A stretch of DNA of 64,000 bases from Capnocytophaga gingivalis ATCC 33624. Its GTDB lineage: Bacteria > Bacteroidota > Bacteroidia > Flavobacteriales > Flavobacteriaceae. The position numbers and the translations under genes were made by a program. This document shows, one piece after another, positions 17,942 to 27,300 of the stretch; position 1 is the first letter of the stretch; each line of letters opens with the position of its first letter. Location of the stretch: positions 186,001 to 250,000 of the forward strand of contig NZ_ACLQ01000019.1 of the NCBI RefSeq assembly GCF_000174755.1, read 5' to 3'. The notes beneath the pieces were generated by a model, which was not told the origin of the DNA, searched no databases, and worked only from the letters and a program-made list of their open reading frames with translations.

Positions 17942-19843
17942 ATGCACCCACTTGCCTTAGAAATACTTAAGAAACATTGGGGATATGAGCAGTTCCGTCC
18001 AGCACAAGAGCCCATAGTGACTTCAATCCTTGAGGGAAAAGACACCTTAGCCATGCTACCTACAGGCGGGGGAAAGTCTATTTGTTTTCAAGTCCCTGCC
18101 ATGGTCAAAAAGGGTATTTGTCTGGTAATCTCTCCCTTGATTTCGCTCATGGAAGACCAAGTCAAGAACCTCTCAGAGCATGGTATTCCTGCCTTAGCCC
18201 TCACAGGAAGTATTCCCTACTATGAAATAGAGCGACTAATGCACAATGTGCAACATGAAGCCTACAAATTCTTATACCTTTCCCCTGAACGACTTGCAAA
18301 TGAGGAAGTAATCTTCTATCTAAAAAGTACCCCACTGAACTATATAGTTATCGATGAGGCGCACTGTATTTCCCACTGGGGAAAGGACTTCCGTCCTGCT
18401 TATTTAGCCTGCAAAAACCTCAGAGAATGGTTCCCTACCCTCCCTATCATAGCCCTTACAGCCACTGCTACTGAAAGAGTCCAAAAGGACATCATAGAAC
18501 ACCTACAGATTCCACAAGCTCAGATCATCAAGGGGAGTCTTATCCGCTCCAATTTAGCCTATATGACCTACTGTATAGATGATAAGTGGGAACGCCTCAC
18601 TCGTATTCTTCTCAAAAACAAAGAAAGTAGCATTGTGTATGTACGCAACCGCCGACTTAGTGAAGAACTGGCACAGCATCTGACTGAGGAAGGCTTCACC
18701 GCTACAAGCTTCCATGGAGGATTGCCTGTGGAGGAAAAGAGCAAACGCTTAGGCATGTGGAAATTAGGCGATGTGCAAGTGATGGTCGCCACTAATGCCT
18801 TCGGAATGGGGATTGATAAGGCCGATGTACGCACCGTTATCCATTGGGATTTGCCCAGTTCCTTGGAAGACTATTTCCAAGAAGCAGGTAGGGCAGGTAG
18901 GGATGGACACAAGGCTTTTGCTATTGTGTTATATAACGATAATGATGTAAAAAAACTCTTAGTGGATACCCAGAGGAGCCAAGTGTCCCCTGAGTTTCTC
19001 AAAGAACTCTACCCCAAGCTATGTAGCCACTTTATCATCGCTACTGGAGAAGGCGAAGGAACAAGCCATTTGTTCAACTTGGCTGATTTTGCCTCCAAAA
19101 CACAGATGGATGCTCTGAAAATCTATCAAGGATTGGAGGTATTAGACCGCAATGGGGTACTCTCCCTAAGCCAAGCCTTCTTCCGAAAAGCCAATGTACA
19201 GATTCTCCTCTCAAGTCGTGAGGTAATTGACTATTTAGACAACAACACCGAGCTAAAAGAACTGCTTTTTTTTCTCATGCGCAAATACTCAGGGATACAC
19301 GAACAAGTTATTTCCTTCAGAATAGAAAAAATAGCTGGCAACCTACACCTGACCTCTCCAGAGATTCAGCAAAAATTAGAAAAACTACAACAAGATGGTA
19401 TTATCAGCTACCGTAGTGAAAACACTGATGCTGAAATTACCTTTCTCATGCCTCGTGATGACGAGAGAACCATCAACTACATCTCCCCACAGGTGAGGTG
19501 GTATAATGAGAACAAAGTAAACCAATGCAATGAAGTCCTCGCCTATATAGAGCAAGAAGAAAAGTGCAACCAGCGATTTCTTCTGGAATACTTTTCAGAA
19601 GAGACAAAGGAAGATTGTGGAATCTGTTCCTATTGTATCGCACGCAAACAGAAAAATCTCTCAAAGGCCTCTGTCGAATCCATATCCGAAGAAATACTAC
19701 GCCTTGTAAGCAGCCATCCCATGTCCTCACAGGAACTCTGTCGTAAGAGCTCTTACCACGAATGGGAGATACTACATGTACTCACCCTTCTGTTGGACAA
19801 GGAGAAAATCCAACTACTCCCTACCAATCAGTGGAGTGCCTGA
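17942..19843 (+). CDS. recQ: RecQ-family ATP-dependent DNA helicase
   Basis: RecQ is a 3'-5' superfamily 2 helicase acting in recombination and repair. The 633-residue protein starts HPLALEILKKHWGY and shows FRPAQEPI (Q-motif region), Walker A LPTGGGKS (39-46), the DEAH box in VIDEAHCISHWG, TATATERV, and the helicase C motifs including QEAGRAGRDG. A RecQ-type zinc region follows (CNQRFLLEYF, then CGICSYC), with a winged-helix region before the end. No HRDC domain is evident. The ATG at 17942 is downstream of the promoter, whereas the in-frame TTG at 17909 is not transcribed from it. Confidence 0.94.
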   Translation: MHPLALEILKKHWGYEQFRPAQEPIVTSILEGKDTLAMLPTGGGKSICFQVPAMVKKGICLVISPLISLMEDQVKNLSEHGIPALALTGSIPYYEIERLMHNVQHEAYKFLYLSPERLANEEVIFYLKSTPLNYIVIDEAHCISHWGKDFRPAYLACKNLREWFPTLPIIALTATATERVQKDIIEHLQIPQAQIIKGSLIRSNLAYMTYCIDDKWERLTRILLKNKESSIVYVRNRRLSEELAQHLTEEGFTATSFHGGLPVEEKSKRLGMWKLGDVQVMVATNAFGMGIDKADVRTVIHWDLPSSLEDYFQEAGRAGRDGHKAFAIVLYNDNDVKKLLVDTQRSQVSPEFLKELYPKLCSHFIIATGEGEGTSHLFNLADFASKTQMDALKIYQGLEVLDRNGVLSLSQAFFRKANVQILLSSREVIDYLDNNTELKELLFFLMRKYSGIHEQVISFRIEKIAGNLHLTSPEIQQKLEKLQQDGIISYRSENTDAEITFLMPRDDERTINYISPQVRWYNENKVNQCNEVLAYIEQEEKCNQRFLLEYFSEETKEDCGICSYCIARKQKNLSKASVESISEEILRLVSSHPMSSQELCRKSSYHEWEILHVLTLLLDKEKIQLLPTNQWSA

Positions 19844-19846
19844 CTC

Positions 19847-20323
19847 CTATCCAAAAGCATTGCGCCAACAAGCGGGCAACGATGCGATAGGATCATCAAC
19901 TGTAGGGGCGAATTGCAATTCGCCCTTTTTTAAAGTAGTGGACAATTCATCCTTTTTTAAAGTGGAGGACAATTCGTTCTTCTCTAATGTAGAGGGCAAT
20001 TCATCTTTTTCCTTCAAGGGTAATACTGCCTCCTTTTCAATAGAAGGCGCTATGAATTCCTCCTTACTTTCAGTTTTTTCATTTACAACAGACGTAGTAT
20101 CCATGGTTTTTACAGAAAGTATTTCTTGATTATCCATACTATTTTGTTGTACAGATATTGTCTGCTGTAGTACAAGGAGCTCTTCTTCCCAGCCTTTGAT
20201 ACTCATGAGAGTTTTGATTGCACTAAGTTGTTCCCGTATGGAAGGGTAGACAATTTTTTCATTTTGCTTCTGACCTACTCCATTGGCAATAGACCAAAGC
20301 ACTTGAATTATTTGCTTTTTCAT
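19847..20323 (-). CDS. Hypothetical protein with repeat-built C-terminus
   Basis: The 158-residue product is unrecognised. Its first 70 residues look like a folded helical segment (MKKQIIQVLWSIANGVGQ). The rest is low-complexity and rich in Glu, Ser and Lys, including three or more 9-residue repeats of the form ELSSTLKKD encoded by a 27-bp tandem repeat (19924-20004). The C-terminus is encoded across a palindrome that also looks like the recQ terminator. A promoter match on the correct strand (20389-20419) supports expression. It converges with recQ, with 3 bases between stop codons. Confidence 0.6.
   Translation of the reverse strand: MKKQIIQVLWSIANGVGQKQNEKIVYPSIREQLSAIKTLMSIKGWEEELLVLQQTISVQQNSMDNQEILSVKTMDTTSVVNEKTESKEEFIAPSIEKEAVLPLKEKDELPSTLEKNELSSTLKKDELSTTLKKGELQFAPTVDDPIASLPACWRNAFG
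19906..19931 (+). terminator. Palindromic hairpin plus T-run, probable recQ terminator
   Basis: A 20-bp perfect palindrome (19906-19925) with arms GGGCGAATTG/CAATTCGCCC is followed directly by TTTTTT on the plus strand, 62 bases after the recQ stop. It lies inside the 3' end of the convergent hypothetical gene. Confidence 0.65.
19924..20004. repeat. 27-bp tandem repeat, three units
   Basis: Units at 19924-19950, 19951-19977 and 19978-20004. The first two differ at only a few positions, the third is more diverged, and a degenerate fourth follows to about 20031. The length is a multiple of three, so copy number can change without breaking the frame. Confidence 0.8.
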
Positions 20324-20388
20324 TTTGTATAAGATTATTCAGGATATAGGGTTACCCCTCATTTCTAAATTCTTTAAATATCCAGAGG

Positions 20389-20419
20389 CAAAATTACAAC
20401 TTTTAAGAAGTAAAGTCAA
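20389..20419 (-). promoter_or_regulatory. Promoter for the repeat-containing hypothetical gene
   Basis: The minus strand reads TTG, 20 bases, TAATTTTG (plus 20389-20396), 66 bases before its ATG. The 20324-20691 gap otherwise holds only the secA promoter and AT-rich DNA. Confidence 0.55.
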
Positions 20420-20571
20420 TAGTAAAAATACTAATAACAAGTTAAAACGATTTCCCATATACTTTAATGATATAGAACCTCAACACCTCCTTACATATAG
20501 ATATTGAAAATCAGAAAGTTACTTTATTTTAATCCTAATTTCAATCAAAAACTGAAAAAATGTCAGTTTTT

Positions 20572-20604
20572 TTTGATGGGTAACCAATATTTTTTGTACT
20601 TTTG
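20572..20604 (+). promoter_or_regulatory. Promoter of secA
   Basis: TTTG at 20572-20575, 21 bases, TACTTTTG at 20597-20604. The predicted leader to the ATG at 20692 is about 80 bases, longer than for most genes here. Confidence 0.6.
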
Positions 20605-20691
20605 TCAGCTAAATTAACTATGGTATATTTTTTGAATAGGGTATACCGTTTTTTAAAATTTATTTAATCAAAAATTAATCAAATACATTTT

Positions 20692-23600
20692 ATGAGTTTT
20701 ATAAGTTCATTAATAAAAATCTTTGTCGGTGATAAGGCCAAGAAAGATATGAAGGAGATCGCCCCTTTGGTAACTCAAATCAACGCCCATCAGGCTCAGT
20801 ATAAGTCATTGACTAACGATCAGTTACGAGCAAAGACTACAGAGTTCAAGGAGCGTATAGCCACCGCTCGCAAGGAGTATGAAGAAAAAATTCAATCACT
20901 CAAAGCACAAGCGGATACCACCGAAGACATTGACCAAAAAGAAGATTTTTATACTGAAATAGATAAGCTGACTGATGAGGCTTACAAAGCTGGAGAGAAA
21001 GTCCTCAATGACATTCTTCCTGAAGCTTTTGCCGTTATGAAAGAAACAGCACAGCGGTTTGTAGACAATTCTACTATTGAGGTAACCGCCGCTCCTTATG
21101 ACAGAGAACTTGCCTCCCTAAAAGACTATGTAACTATCGAAGGAGAAAAAGCCCTCTGGAAAAACTCATGGGATGCAGCTGGAAAGGCTATCACTTGGGA
21201 TATGGTACACTATGATGTACAGCTTATTGGGGGGATTGCTCTTCACCAAGGAAAGATTGCTGAGATGCAGACTGGGGAAGGAAAAACATTGGTAGCAACC
21301 TTACCTCTCTACCTCAATGCTCTCACTGGCAATGGAGTACACTTAGTCACAGTCAATGACTATTTGGCTCGCCGAGATAGCGCTTGGATGGCACCTCTCT
21401 TTCAGTTCCATGGACTCAGAGTAGAATGTATTGACAATTATCAGCCTAACTCTCCAGGTCGCCGTATGGCCTATGCAGCGGATATCACTTATGGTACCAA
21501 TAACGAATTTGGTTTCGACTATCTACGTGACAACATGGCACATACTCCAGACGAGCTGGTACAACGCCCTCACAACTTCGCCATTGTCGATGAGGTAGAC
21601 TCAGTGCTTATCGATGACGCTCGTACACCACTTATTATATCTGGACCTATGCCTCGTGGAGAATTCCATGAGTTCGATGTATTCAAACCTGCAGTAGAAG
21701 CCCTTGTGGAGAAACAACGCAAGCACTTAACCAATGTCCTTGCCGAGGCTAAGAGACTCATCACAGAGGGCAATACAAAGGACGGAGGCGTACTCTTACT
21801 CCGTGTACACCGCGGTCTACCTAAGAATAAAGCCCTCATCAAGTTCCTTAGTGAAGAGGGTATGAAGCAGCTCTTGCAGAAGACTGAGAACTACTACATG
21901 CAGGATAACAACCGAGAAATGCATAAGATAGATGAGGATCTACTCTTTGTTATCAACGAGAAAAACAACCAAATAGAACTCACTGATAAGGGAATCAATG
22001 AGATGTCCCAAGGGGAAGATAAAAACTTCTTCGTGATGCCTGACATCGGAGCTGAAATTGCCAATATAGAGAAACAGAACCTTCCTAAGGAAGAAGAAAA
22101 TGCTCTTAAGGACAAGCTCTATCAAGAATTTGGAGAAAAGAGTGAACGTATCCATACAGTAAACCAATTGCTGAAGGCTTACACCCTATTCGAAAAAGAT
22201 ATAGAATATGTAGTTATTGACAATAAAGTCCTTATCGTAGATGAGCAAACAGGCCGTATCATGGACGGTCGCCGCTATTCCGATGGATTGCATCAGGCTA
22301 TTGAGGCGAAAGAAAACGTACAGGTAGAAGCCGCTACCCAGACCTATGCGACCATCACCCTACAAAACTACTTCCGTATGTACCGCAAGCTCGCTGGTAT
22401 GACAGGTACTGCCACCACAGAAGCAGGTGAGTTTTGGGAAATCTATAAGCTGGATGTAATGGAAATCCCTACCAATCGTCCTATCGCTCGCAAAGACCAA
22501 AATGACCAAATCTATAGAACCAAACGTGAGAAATACAACGCAGTTATCGAAGAGGTAGTTAGCCTATCTCAGGCAGGCCGCCCTGTACTTATCGGTACTA
22601 CTTCTGTAGAAGTATCTGAACTACTAAGCCGTATGCTCAAGCTTCGCAATATCCCTCACAATGTCTTGAATGCCAAGCTTCATAAGAAGGAAGCTGAAAT
22701 TGTAGCCGAAGCTGGTAAGAAGGGGGTAGTGACCATCGCTACCAACATGGCTGGTCGTGGTACGGATATCAAGCTCACCGATGAGGTGAAGGAAGCTGGA
22801 GGATTAGCCATTATCGGTACCGAAAGGCATGACTCCCGCCGTGTGGATAGGCAGCTACGTGGTCGTTCTGGACGTCAGGGAGACCCCGGTAGCTCTAAGT
22901 TCTTTGTCTCCTTCGAGGATAACCTTATGCGCCTCTATGGTATGGAGCGTGCCATTAAGTTCCTTGACCGCTTAGGACAAGGTCTCAAAGAGGGAGAGGT
23001 ATTAGAACATCCTATCATCACTCGCAATGTAGAGAAAGCACAGAAAAAAGTAGAGGAAAACAACTTCGGTATCCGTAAGCGTTTGCTCGAATATGATGAC
23101 GTAATGAATGCACAGCGTGAGGTGATTTATAAGCGTCGTCGCCATGCCCTATATGGAGAGCGCCTACAGGTAGATATTGCCAATATTATCTATGATACCT
23201 GTGAGGCTATTTTAGAGAGCAACAAGCCTGGAAATGACTATAAGAATTTTGAGTATGAACACTTCAAATATTTTGGTATAGAACCTAAAATATCTGAAGA
23301 AGATTTTCATAAAAAACCTCAAAAAGAGCTTATCAAAGTCCTCTATCCACAACTCCTTGCTCTTTACAAAGAGAGATGTGATCGCAATGCTGCTATTGCT
23401 TATCCTGTGATCAAAAATGTATATGAGGATCAGAGCAATCAGTTCGAACGTATTGTTATTCCTTTCACTGACGGACAGAAGGGTATCAATATCACCACTG
23501 ACCTGAAGGAGGCATACGAGAGCGAAGGTAAGCAAATCATTGTGGATTTTGAAAAAAATATTTCCTTGGCCATCATTGATGATGCTTGGAAAACCCACCT

Positions 23601-24054
23601 CAGACAGATGGACGAACTCAAACAATCTGTACAGTTGGCCACTCATGAGCAGAAAGATCCACTTCTTATCTATAAGTTCGAGGCTTACAACCTCTTCAAG
23701 GATATGGTGGACAAGGTGAATAAGGAAATTGTTTCCTTCCTTTTCCATGCACAACTCCCTACAGCGGAGCCACCTGTACAAGAAGCTCATGAGGTAAGAC
23801 GTGCCCCTGAACACTTACAAACTTCCAAGGAGGAAGTGCTCAACTCCGATGAGTTAGCACAGAGAAACAGAGAGGTAGGACAACAAGCCTCCCCTGCTCC
23901 TCAGGTAACAGAGCCTATCGTACGTGAACAACCTAAAATAGGACGTAATGACAAGGTGACCATTCAGAATATCCTCAACGGAGAAATCAAAGAAATGAAG
24001 TACAAGCAAGCCATTCCTCTCTTAGAAAAAGGAGAATGGGTGATCAAACGATAA
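20692..24054 (+). CDS. secA: Preprotein translocase ATPase SecA
   Basis: SecA drives post-translational export through SecYEG by ATP hydrolysis. The 1120-residue protein has Walker A (QTGEGKT, about residues 196-202), DEVDSVLIDDARTPL, the preprotein cross-linking domain, TNMAGRGTDIKL, and QLRGRSGRQGD in the second nucleotide-binding fold. A Bacteroidota-type insertion makes it longer than the about 900-residue E. coli protein. It ends in KYKQAIPLLEKGEWVIKR rather than the usual CXCXSGKKYKXCH zinc motif; IGRNDKV marks where that motif would begin. It is transcribed alone. Confidence 0.97.
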   Translation: MSFISSLIKIFVGDKAKKDMKEIAPLVTQINAHQAQYKSLTNDQLRAKTTEFKERIATARKEYEEKIQSLKAQADTTEDIDQKEDFYTEIDKLTDEAYKAGEKVLNDILPEAFAVMKETAQRFVDNSTIEVTAAPYDRELASLKDYVTIEGEKALWKNSWDAAGKAITWDMVHYDVQLIGGIALHQGKIAEMQTGEGKTLVATLPLYLNALTGNGVHLVTVNDYLARRDSAWMAPLFQFHGLRVECIDNYQPNSPGRRMAYAADITYGTNNEFGFDYLRDNMAHTPDELVQRPHNFAIVDEVDSVLIDDARTPLIISGPMPRGEFHEFDVFKPAVEALVEKQRKHLTNVLAEAKRLITEGNTKDGGVLLLRVHRGLPKNKALIKFLSEEGMKQLLQKTENYYMQDNNREMHKIDEDLLFVINEKNNQIELTDKGINEMSQGEDKNFFVMPDIGAEIANIEKQNLPKEEENALKDKLYQEFGEKSERIHTVNQLLKAYTLFEKDIEYVVIDNKVLIVDEQTGRIMDGRRYSDGLHQAIEAKENVQVEAATQTYATITLQNYFRMYRKLAGMTGTATTEAGEFWEIYKLDVMEIPTNRPIARKDQNDQIYRTKREKYNAVIEEVVSLSQAGRPVLIGTTSVEVSELLSRMLKLRNIPHNVLNAKLHKKEAEIVAEAGKKGVVTIATNMAGRGTDIKLTDEVKEAGGLAIIGTERHDSRRVDRQLRGRSGRQGDPGSSKFFVSFEDNLMRLYGMERAIKFLDRLGQGLKEGEVLEHPIITRNVEKAQKKVEENNFGIRKRLLEYDDVMNAQREVIYKRRRHALYGERLQVDIANIIYDTCEAILESNKPGNDYKNFEYEHFKYFGIEPKISEEDFHKKPQKELIKVLYPQLLALYKERCDRNAAIAYPVIKNVYEDQSNQFERIVIPFTDGQKGINITTDLKEAYESEGKQIIVDFEKNISLAIIDDAWKTHLRQMDELKQSVQLATHEQKDPLLIYKFEAYNLFKDMVDKVNKEIVSFLFHAQLPTAEPPVQEAHEVRRAPEHLQTSKEEVLNSDELAQRNREVGQQASPAPQVTEPIVREQPKIGRNDKVTIQNILNGEIKEMKYKQAIPLLEKGEWVIKR

Positions 24055-24084
24055 ACCTCATTTTTTAAGTTTTAAATTAATTTC

Positions 24085-24126
24085 AAAAAGAAGTATTTTC
24101 CATTCTCTGGGAGATACTTCTTTTTT
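24085..24126 (+). terminator. Terminator after secA
   Basis: AAAAAGAAGTAT pairs with ATACTTCTTTTT around a short GC-containing loop, 31 bases past the secA stop. A second hairpin (GAATAAGC/GCTTATTC) follows at about 24153-24175. Confidence 0.75.
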
Positions 24127-24211
24127 GATAATAAGAAGAAGTGAAAAAATAAAGAATAAGCAAGGGGCTTATTCTTCACTCGAAGGTGTTCTTCACTTTT
24201 TTTAAATAATG

Positions 24212-24243
24212 CTTGTATAATAAAAAAAATTTTTTTACATTTG
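24212..24243 (+). promoter_or_regulatory. Promoter of the alpha-2-macroglobulin gene
   Basis: CTTG at 24212-24215, 20 bases, TACATTTG at 24236-24243, about 90 bases before the ATG at 24332. Confidence 0.65.
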
Positions 24244-24331
24244 CCCTTCGAAAGTCTTTCTTTTCCAAATACTTGGATAAGGCATTTCCTAAAGAAAAAT
24301 CAAAATTAACACCTTAATAAATTTCAAAACA

Positions 24332-27300
24332 ATGAAGAACTTTTTTACCTTTTTCATTGCCTTATTCTTGGTAGCCTCATGTGCCAAGAAGGGCGGTTTC
24401 AAAGACAGTGATCCTACTCTTTTCAAAGAGTATATCTCTGGTTTTAGCTCAGGATCCATCTCTGCAGATGCCCCTATCGAAGTAGTCCTCACCCAATTGG
24501 ATAGTAAAGCACTTGAAGGGGTGGAGGTAGATAAGCTCTTCGACTTCTCTCCTAAAGTAGAAGGAAAGACAACTATCAATGGGAATTTCGTAAAATTTAC
24601 CCCTGAAAATCCTTTAGAACATAACAAGGAATACCAAATCACTTTCCATGTGGACAAGCTCTTTAAAGTAAAAAAAGACTTGGCCAATTTCTATTTTCAT
24701 ATCCGTACCAAAAGCCTTCAATTCGAGGTAAATGTACGTGATTTGCAATCCTATAACCAGAACTACTATTTCCTTAACGCCTCTATTGAAGCTAGTGACA
24801 ATCTCTCCCCTGAGATTGTCTCTGATATCGTAAAAGCGAATATCAATGGGAAATCCCTTAGTGTAAGAGCCTTGACCAACGAAAAAAATACTGAAATACC
24901 TATTATTATTGACAGCATTCCCACCCCTACCGATCAGAGCCAAACCCTGATTATAGAATGGAATGGTAGTCAATATGATATAGAAAGTAGTGGCAGCAGC
25001 TCACTGAATATCCCTACCAATAACGATTTTGGAGTGGTACAGCTTCTGCAAAACGAAGGGGAAAACAATTCTTTCAATATAGTATTTTCAGCTCCCTTGC
25101 AGAAAAATCAAGAATTCCGAGGACTGATAGCTGCCGAAAACTATGATGGAGATTTCCGCTTCTCTACCTCTGGGAATACCCTGAAAGTATATGCCGACTC
25201 AAACTTTGAGAACGAAGTAAAAATATCTGTTTTCCAAGGAATTAAAAGCCAATATGGAGAACGCATGAAGTATGATTTCTCTGGAAAACTTGCCTTTGAC
25301 CCTATCAAGCCACAGGTGAGATTGGTACGCAATGGTACTATCCTACCCAGCTCACAGAACCTCAAGGTTAATTTCCAGACAATCAACCTAAAAGCAGTAG
25401 AGATTAGTGTACTAAAAATCTATCAGAACAACGTATTACAATTCCTTCAGGAGAATGATTTGGGTGGCGCTTATCGCCTTCGTCGAGTGGGAGCTACAGT
25501 TGCCCAAAAGGTAGTTCCTATACAGGCTACCACCAAGAATTCCCTCTCCAAATGGAGTACTCATGCCATAGACCTCTCCAAGATTATCACTCCTGAACCT
25601 GGAGCTATCTATCGTGTGAAGATTGACTTCAAAAAAGAATATGCTCTAAATTGTAACAACGACAAAACTCCTATCAAGGAAGAAAATCTATTGGTCTTAG
25701 AAGAAGACGGCAATAGTGATTACTATGACTATGACGACTACGATTATGACTATGACTGGGAGGAAAGAGACGATCCTTGTAAGGACAGTTATTACTACCG
25801 TAAATCAGTAGAAACCAATATCTTGGCCACTGACTTAGGAGTAGTGGTAAAGCGTGGTCAGAACAATGACTATACCGTGGTAGTCAATAATATTCTTACT
25901 ACCGAACCTGTAAATGGAGCTAAGATAGCCCTCTTTGACTATCAGCAACAGAAACTTACAGAAGCCACTACCAACAATGAAGGGAAAGCCCTTATGACTA
26001 CTCAAAAACGTGCCTACTTTGCTGTTGCTTACAAGGACAACAACACTACCTATGTCAAAATAGAAGATGGCGCCTCCCAATCGGTGAGCAACTATGAGGT
26101 AGGAGGTCTGGAATTAGAGAAAGGGCGTAGTGGATACATCTATACTGAGCGCGGAGTATGGCGTCCTGGAGATACTATCTCTGTAGGCTTTATCTTCAAT
26201 GACTTTGCTAATAAGTTACCTGAGAGCCTTCCTATCAAGCTCACTTTCTCCGATCCTAATGGAAAAGTAGTACAACAGTTGGTCAAGAACTCTACCACTG
26301 AAAACCACTACCTCTTTACCCTTCATACACAACCTGAGGCTATTACAGGAAATTGGTCATGCCAGATAAAAGTAGGAGCTTCTACCTACTCCAAAACAAT
26401 TAAGATAGAGACGATCAAGCCTAACAGACTCAAAATCAACAATAGTCTGTCTGAGAAATTTATCTCCAACGAGGGACAAAATGCTTCTCTACAAGTAGAC
26501 TGGCTACAAGGTACTCCTGCAAGTAATGTAAAAGTAGAGATTACAGGAAAACTTTATCCGAAAGTAAATCCTTTCAAAGGTTACGAAAGTTACACCTTTA
26601 ACAATACTTCTTTCCCTTCTTCCTCTGAAGAGATTCCTATCTTTGAGGGACAAACCAATGAAAGAGGTAGTGCTTCCTTCTTCTTCCAACCCAAGAAGCT
26701 GGAAAATGCTACCCAGATGCTTCGAATAAACTTCCTGACCAAAGCCAATGAGCAAGGCGGAGACTTCAGTACCGATGTGACTTCGGCTACTTATTCTCCT
26801 TTTGCTACCTATGTAGGGATAAAAGCACCTAATGACAACTATTACTATGAGACAGGAAAGGCTACCAAATTCCAAACAATAGTCCTCTCCGAGGAAGGAA
26901 AACCTGTGGCAGGCCATAGGGTAAAGCTCTATGCTTATAAAATAGAGAAAAACTGGTGGTGGGATATCTCAGAATACAATATCTCCAGCTATAATTCCTC
27001 AGACTCCAAAAGTCCCGCCTTCAGCACCGAAGCCACTACAGGACAGGACGGAAAAGCTACTTTCAATATCCAAATAAAAAATGGAGAATCAGGTCGCTAC
27101 TTCCTCTTGGTAGAAGACAGCCAAAGTAAGCACGAAGCTGGTATCGATGCACGCTTCTACTCTTGGGGAGAAAGTGGAGAGAATACAGGTACTGAAGCTA
27201 CTATGCTCATGCTCACCACTAACAAGAAGGACTACAAGGTGGGGGAAAAAGCCATCGTTACCTTCCCTTCAGATGCTAACGGACGTGCCCTTATCTCCGT

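Noticed and set aside
19951-19977. Similarity of a repeat unit to the KilA-N palindrome (shared TTTTTTAAAGTGG)
   Set aside because: The shared part is short and AT-rich; the KilA-N sequence is explained by a conserved protein motif.
20325-20507. 60-codon plus-strand frame in the secA upstream gap
   Set aside because: It overlaps the promoter and leader of the convergent hypothetical gene on the other strand, has no promoter of its own and no recognisable content.
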